Shown here: piece by piece, positions 60,496-64,000 of the stretch
How positions within the stretch are numbered: the stretch's first letter is position 1
Layout: every line of letters starts with the position of its first letter
NCBI RefSeq assembly: GCF_001562425.1
Contig: NZ_LOED01000006.1
Span: 1-64,000, forward strand
Origin: Fervidicola ferrireducens
GTDB taxonomy: Bacteria > Bacillota > Thermosediminibacteria > Thermosediminibacterales > Thermosediminibacteraceae
Direction of reading: 5' to 3'
DNA: 64,000 bases
The notes under the pieces: model-generated
Seen by the model: only the letters and a program-made list of their open reading frames with translations
The model's database searches: none
What the model was told of the DNA's origin: nothing
Program-made: the position numbers and the translations under genes

Positions 60496-61302
60496 ATGAT
60501 GCGGGCTTTGTGGAGTGCCGGGTCGGGTATGCTCGCCCAGCAGTTCAACGTGGACGTTATCGCGAACAACCTGGCCAACGTAAACACGACGGGTTTCAAA
60601 AAAAGCAGGGTAGAGTTTAAGGACCTGCTTTACGAGACGTTGAGGAGGCCCGATGTTTACGCACCCGGGCAGGGCAATCCGGTGGGACTTCAGGTGGGAC
60701 ACGGTGTGAGGCCCTCTTCAACTTCGAGGGTCTTTACAACGGGCAACCTTCAGCAGACTGGAAACACATTCGATTTGGCTATAGACGGGGAAGGTTTCTT
60801 TATGGTTGAGAGACCCGATGGGAGCCGGGTCTTTACCAGAGACGGTTCTTTTAAGCTGTCAATGGACGGCAACGACAGGTATCTGGTGACTTCGGAAGGG
60901 TATTACGTGCTCAGCACCGACGAAGATTATATTTCTATACCCCAAGATGTGACCGACATAAGTATATCGGCAGGAGGGACGATCACCGGAAAGGATGCGT
61001 CGGGAGCTATCCAGGAGATCGGTACGATAGCCGTTGCAAGGTTTTTAAATCCTGAAGGATTGCTGGCGATAGGAAACAACCTGTTTGAGCAGACCGAAGC
61101 TTCGGGGGAGTATATTTTAAAGCAAACACCGGAAGAGCCGGGGTTTGGGAATATACTCCAGGGCTTTCTGGAGCTATCCAACGTTCAGGTGGTTGAAGAA
61201 ATGGTAAATTTGATAGTGGCGCAGAGAGCCTATGAAATAAATACCAAAGCCATTCAGGCTGCGGACGAGATGTTAGGCGAAGCAAATAACCTGAGAAGAT
61301 AG
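60496..61302 (+). CDS. flhP: Flagellar hook-basal body protein FlhP (FlgG-like)
   Basis: 268 residues. MRALWSAGSGMLAQQFNVDVIANNLANVNTTGFKKSRVEF and the C-terminal LELSNVQVVEEMVNLIVAQRAYEINTKAIQAADEML are the FlgG signatures. Second rod protein, similar to flhO by eye. Ribosome site AAGGAGGG. Confidence 0.95.
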   Translation: MMRALWSAGSGMLAQQFNVDVIANNLANVNTTGFKKSRVEFKDLLYETLRRPDVYAPGQGNPVGLQVGHGVRPSSTSRVFTTGNLQQTGNTFDLAIDGEGFFMVERPDGSRVFTRDGSFKLSMDGNDRYLVTSEGYYVLSTDEDYISIPQDVTDISISAGGTITGKDASGAIQEIGTIAVARFLNPEGLLAIGNNLFEQTEASGEYILKQTPEEPGFGNILQGFLELSNVQVVEEMVNLIVAQRAYEINTKAIQAADEMLGEANNLRR

Positions 61303-61316
61303 GGAGGCTTTGAGGA

Positions 61317-61595
61317 TTGAAAGTTGAAACTTTTAATTTTGCAGTTTCTACCGGCAATTCCGAAAGTCAAAAAGCTGAACTCAAAAAAGCATGCCAGCAG
61401 TTCGAGGCCATTTTTTTGAGATATCTTTTAAAAGAAATGCGAAAGACCGTTCCGAATGGTGGACTTTTTGGCAACAGTCTATCCTTCAATATATTCCAGT
61501 CATTGTACGACGATGCATTATCCGAAGAACTTTCGAGGAATAAGGGGATAGGAATTGCGGAAGAATTATACAGGCAGCTTTCTAAATACGTTTAA
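61317..61595 (+). CDS. Rod-binding protein (FlgJ N-terminal domain)
   Basis: 92 residues, TTG start 14 nt after flhP. LKKACQQFEAIFLRYLLKEMRKTVP and the closing GIGIAEELYRQLSKY match the rod-binding domain of FlgJ; the muramidase half is absent, as in many Firmicutes. Rod assembly scaffold. Confidence 0.9.
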   Translation: MKVETFNFAVSTGNSESQKAELKKACQQFEAIFLRYLLKEMRKTVPNGGLFGNSLSFNIFQSLYDDALSEELSRNKGIGIAEELYRQLSKYV

Positions 61596-61625
61596 AAGCA
61601 CTGATTTAAAAAATGGAGGTTTTTT

Positions 61626-62048
61626 ATGCTCGGAATTGAAGAAATCCAAAAAATCATACCGCATAGATATCCCTTTTTGCTAGTAGATAGGATATTGGAG
61701 ATGGAACCCGGGAAAAGGGCAAAAGGCATCAAAAACGTAACCGCCAACGAACCCTTTTTCCAGGGCCATTTTCCGGGCAAACCCATCATGCCCGGGGTTC
61801 TCATTGTCGAGGCTCTGGCGCAGGTGGGCGCCTGCGCCATACTTAGTTCCGAGGAAAATAAGGGGAAGCTTGCGCTTTTCGCCGGAATAGACGAAATGAG
61901 GTTCAAAAGGCAGGTAGTGCCGGGAGATGTGCTCACCCTGGAAGTAGAAGTTATTAAACTAAAAGGTCCCGTCGGAAAGGGAAGGGCAAGAGCCACGGTA
62001 AATGGTGAGACGGCGGCTGAAGGTATTCTCATGTTCGCTTTGGTATAA
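61626..62048 (+). CDS. fabZ: 3-hydroxyacyl-ACP dehydratase
   Basis: 140 residues, hot-dog fold. [13 protein letters not shown], the catalytic His in [14 protein letters not shown] and Glu in [12 protein letters not shown]. Dehydrates 3-hydroxyacyl-ACP in fatty acid synthesis. Its place after flhOP is as in Bacillus (ywpB). AATGGAGG ribosome site. Confidence 0.96.
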   Translation: MLGIEEIQKIIPHRYPFLLVDRILEMEPGKRAKGIKNVTANEPFFQGHFPGKPIMPGVLIVEALAQVGACAILSSEENKGKLALFAGIDEMRFKRQVVPGDVLTLEVEVIKLKGPVGKGRARATVNGETAAEGILMFALV

Positions 62049-62069
62049 ATAAAAAGCGGGCAGTGTGGG

Positions 62070-62135
62070 AAAAATACTCTTAAGGTGAGGAGAGGTGGTT
62101 TTGGTGAAACCTCCAAAAGCCTTAAGAGTATTTTT
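62070..62135 (+). repeat. Perfect 16-bp inverted repeat enclosing the lipoprotein start
   Basis: AAAAATACTCTTAAGG (62070-62085) and CCTTAAGAGTATTTTT (62120-62135) are exact inverse complements. The 34-nt loop contains the whole ribosome site (GAGGAGAGGTGG), the start codons at 62095-62104 and the first five codons. A smaller stem within the loop (GGTTT/AAACC) is possible. The right arm ends in TTTTT. Confidence 0.85.
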
Positions 62136-63012
62136 AATGTACACGTGCAAAGTTTTACTGCTTTTTATCATACTGGCTTTAATTGCGGGCTGCTCTAAAA
62201 GTTCAGCCAGGTCTTCGCCGGAAAGCTCCGGTCAGCAAAAAAAAGGGATGTTTGCACTTAAAAAACTTGAAGAAGACGTGGAAAAGCTGGTAAAAGAATT
62301 TGAAAAGGATTATATTGCAGTAAAGGCTCCTCCGGCAGGAGGCGCCGGTGGTCAGGGAGCGCAAAGCGGCGGGGAGGATCAGAGCAAACAGGGACAGAAT
62401 AAGGGCCGGTCGGAAGGACAAAGTCAGCAAAGTAAGGGAGGACAGCAGGGTGCCGGCCAGCAGGGCGCAAGTCAGCAGAAAGGCTCAAGTCAGCAGCCCG
62501 ACTGGGCAAAGTACGAAAAGATGGTATTTCTCATCCACGACGAATGGAATGAATTTAGGGAACAGGCCATGCAGCAAGGGGCACAAATGGATATGATAAC
62601 AACCTTTAACGAAAAGCTAAATGAAGTCACAAAGATGCTGACGAAACAGGACCTTTACGGCGGCTTGTTGGCAGCCAATGACCTTTACTACAGGACCGTG
62701 GCTTTCGAAAGCCTTTTTGAATCGGGCCCTGCGGTGAGCGCCAAAAGAACCCTGTATTATCTGCGAGATGCGGCTTACAGGGCCCTAAGCGACCAAAACG
62801 AGGAAGCTTCAGCCTCCATGATGAAAGCCCAGGAAGAATGGAAGATGGGCAAAACCCGGCTGAAGGACGGAGTGACGGCAAATAAAGTAGAATTTTCCCT
62901 TAAAGAATTAAAAGAAGCTATTGAAGTCAAAGACCCCAACCTCATTAAGATGAAATACCAGATTGCTGAGAAAAACATAAAGGAAGCCGAAAAAAATTTC
63001 CAGAAAAAATAA
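62104..63012 (+). CDS. Lipoprotein of unknown function with a Gln/Gly/Ser-rich linker
   Basis: 302 residues from GTG 62104 (TTG 62101 and GTG 62095 are alternatives). Basic N-terminus, membrane stretch and lipobox LIAGC near residue 30, so it should be anchored outside the cytoplasmic membrane. Residues about 45-75 are charged, about 80-135 form a low-complexity Gly/Gln/Ser/Lys linker, and about 140-302 are helical (NEFREQAMQQGAQMDMITTFNEKLNEVTKML, YYLRDAAYRAL). No known domain recognised. The 5' end lies in a perfect hairpin, so translation is probably controlled. Confidence 0.8.
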   Translation: MKPPKALRVFLMYTCKVLLLFIILALIAGCSKSSARSSPESSGQQKKGMFALKKLEEDVEKLVKEFEKDYIAVKAPPAGGAGGQGAQSGGEDQSKQGQNKGRSEGQSQQSKGGQQGAGQQGASQQKGSSQQPDWAKYEKMVFLIHDEWNEFREQAMQQGAQMDMITTFNEKLNEVTKMLTKQDLYGGLLAANDLYYRTVAFESLFESGPAVSAKRTLYYLRDAAYRALSDQNEEASASMMKAQEEWKMGKTRLKDGVTANKVEFSLKELKEAIEVKDPNLIKMKYQIAEKNIKEAEKNFQKK

Positions 63013-63753
63013 TCACGCGAGGGTCCCCAACCGGAAAACCGGTCGGAGACCCTTTATTTCCAGCCCCGCGGGAGCGGTAAAAACGACGCAGGTGGAAGGT
63101 CCCGCCGATTTTTCAGTATTTACCGGTAAAAACCTCTCCCAGCGCACCGAAAGACCCGATACCGCGGCGAGGTGTTCCACTTCGCCCTTTATTCCTCTTG
63201 AACCTACCGGAATTATGTCGTGGACTTCGGAAAAGGCCAAAAGCCGCTTTACGGCCATGGCATCGGCTATGTCGGGATCATCGAGGAACACTTCATTTCC
63301 CACTTTAGGAACGCCTAAGCAGTAAATTATGTCGCCGGATTTTGTTTTACCCATGCGCAGTTCCGCCTCGCTGGCGATTCCGATTGTTGTCACGCCCAGC
63401 GCGGTCTGGCATGTTGGGATATTCTTCTCGGTGCTCACGGCAAATGGAATGTCATCAAGCCCGCAGGCCGAAAGCTCATCCTTGATGCCCTTCAGGAGAC
63501 CTTCTCCGGTGGGCGACGGTTCGCACGAAATGGTGGCCGTCAATGTCAGAGGCTTTGCGCCTATTGCCAAAAGTTCCATTAGCGCCACGCGGCATGTAAA
63601 TCTTCCTGTAATGTAAGGGGAAACCTTCACCACATCGCGCTCCTTCTCACCGACGCCTCCAGCTGAGTCGCACGCCACGGCAAGAAACGTCCCCCCGTTA
63701 ATTTTTATCAACACCACGTCTCTGTTCGGCAGAGCCTCATTTTTTATCGACAT
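63013..63753 (-). CDS. cblS: AIR synthase-like protein, probable alpha-ribazole kinase (CblS-like)
   Basis: 246 residues of the PurM/ThiL superfamily: the N-terminal VACDSAGGVGEKERDVVK holds the Asp-containing phosphate-binding start, and GRFTCRVALMELLAIGAKPLTLTATISCEPSPTGEGLLKGIKDEL resembles AIR synthase. The preceding membrane gene (overlap 17 nt) looks like an ECF S component. That pair recalls CblT-CblS, which take up and phosphorylate alpha-ribazole, a cobalamin lower-ligand precursor. I infer this from the pair; another small-molecule kinase is possible. The start follows AAAGGGGGAAAAC. Confidence 0.65.
   Translation of the reverse strand: MSIKNEALPNRDVVLIKINGGTFLAVACDSAGGVGEKERDVVKVSPYITGRFTCRVALMELLAIGAKPLTLTATISCEPSPTGEGLLKGIKDELSACGLDDIPFAVSTEKNIPTCQTALGVTTIGIASEAELRMGKTKSGDIIYCLGVPKVGNEVFLDDPDIADAMAVKRLLAFSEVHDIIPVGSRGIKGEVEHLAAVSGLSVRWERFLPVNTEKSAGPSTCVVFTAPAGLEIKGLRPVFRLGTLA
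63020..63060 (+). terminator. Terminator of the lipoprotein gene
   Basis: AGGGTCCCCAACCGG, loop AAAA, CCGGTCGGAGACCCT with two mismatches, then TTATTT. It lies inside the last codons of the convergent cblS-like gene. Confidence 0.65.
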
Positions 63754-64000
63754 AGTTTTCCCCCTTTGCCTTTTTGACTAGCGAATAAATGAGTGCAGCT
63801 AACGAGAGGTTAAGAGCCGATGCTACAGTGAGTGGAAACACCATTGCCGCGAAAAAACCTTTACCAAAGCCGGGGAAAAGTAGCAAGCTTGCCGGAGCTA
63901 AAACGCCGTTTAATAAGGTGGTAGTAATTACCGCTAAAGTTAAACTCTTTTTCGCTGCAATGGCAAATGCCAGTGCAAAAAATGCCATTTCGACCGCAAT
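63737..64000 (-). CDS. cblT: ECF S component-like membrane protein, probable alpha-ribazole transporter (CblT-like), partial
   Basis: Cut by the right window edge: the frame runs open to base 64000 (IAVEMAFFALAFAIA), so the Met at 63988 is internal. About 88 visible C-terminal residues with three membrane helices and a Lys-rich end (SLVKKAKGENYVDKK). The hydrophobic pattern with VITTTLLNGVLAPASLL fits ECF substrate-binding subunits. Identity as CblT rests on the CblS-like kinase gene that follows it with a 17-nt overlap. Confidence 0.6.
   Translation of the reverse strand: MAVEMAFFALAFAIAAKKSLTLAVITTTLLNGVLAPASLLLFPGFGKGFFAAMVFPLTVASALNLSLAALIYSLVKKAKGENYVDKK

Overview
The window reads as chromosome of an anaerobic, spore-forming, flagellated, probably thermophilic Firmicute of the Thermoanaerobacterales/Thermosediminibacterales type. 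Signs of this are the sporulation genes (spoIID, spoIIQ, spoIIID), sigI/rsgI, flhO/flhP, Firmicute RNA regulators (a PyrR attenuator and a cobalamin riboswitch), frequent TTG/GTG starts with strong AGGAGG sites, and both a V/A-type and an F-type ATPase. Almost everything is on the + strand. The exceptions are an iron-type alcohol dehydrogenase (6.4-7.6 kb) and a probable alpha-ribazole salvage pair at the right edge.

Layout. 0.4-3.7 kb: pantothenate uptake and activation (ECF S component, coaX), dusB and an unrecognised HxxEH protein. 3.8-6.4 kb: a small regulator, an unknown protein and a protein resembling cyanobacterial acyl-ACP reductase, convergent with the alcohol dehydrogenase. 7.8-10.3 kb: a cobalamin riboswitch in front of an AmmeMemoRadiSam pair. 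10.4-12.1 kb: GNAT and CDF efflux genes behind a MerR-like promoter. 12.2-23.1 kb: housekeeping genes (rpmE, yqhQ, prfA, prmC, a split chrA, sua5, ywlE-like, rpiB, glyA, upp, dCMP deaminase, wecA, wecB) followed by an orphan DNA methyltransferase. 24.0-25.5 kb: PyrR-attenuated uracil permease. 25.6-27.3 kb: sigI-rsgI. 27.4-36.2 kb: V/A-type ATPase operon headed by an AtpZ-like gene, with a Rex-like operator at its promoter. 36.3-44.4 kb: acetoin dehydrogenase cluster (AcoR, exact sigma-54 promoter, Lin0512, acoA, acoB, acoX, acoC, E3), ended by a terminator that carries a 175-nt class C group II intron relic. 44.8-47.6 kb: membrane transporter and gamma-glutamyltransferase. 47.7-54.2 kb: complete F-type ATPase operon. 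54.2-62.0 kb: the conserved Bacillus/Clostridium order ywmB-murA-spoIID-spoIIQ-spoIIID-mbl-flhO-flhP-rod binding protein-fabZ. 62.1-64.0 kb: a lipoprotein whose start lies in a perfect long stem, and the cblS/cblT-like pair.

Themes. Energy: two rotary ATPases, both with Na+-type rotor ring residues, with Rex-like sites at the V-ATPase and the alcohol dehydrogenase that suggest redox control. Cobalamin: a riboswitch on AmmeMemoRadiSam and lower-ligand salvage at the edge. The most novel-looking items are the acyl-ACP-reductase-like cassette, the riboswitch/AmmeMemoRadiSam link, the likely AUA start of the Lin0512 gene, the intron relic and the sequestered lipoprotein start. All functions come from reading the sequence and remembered family motifs; no database search was run.
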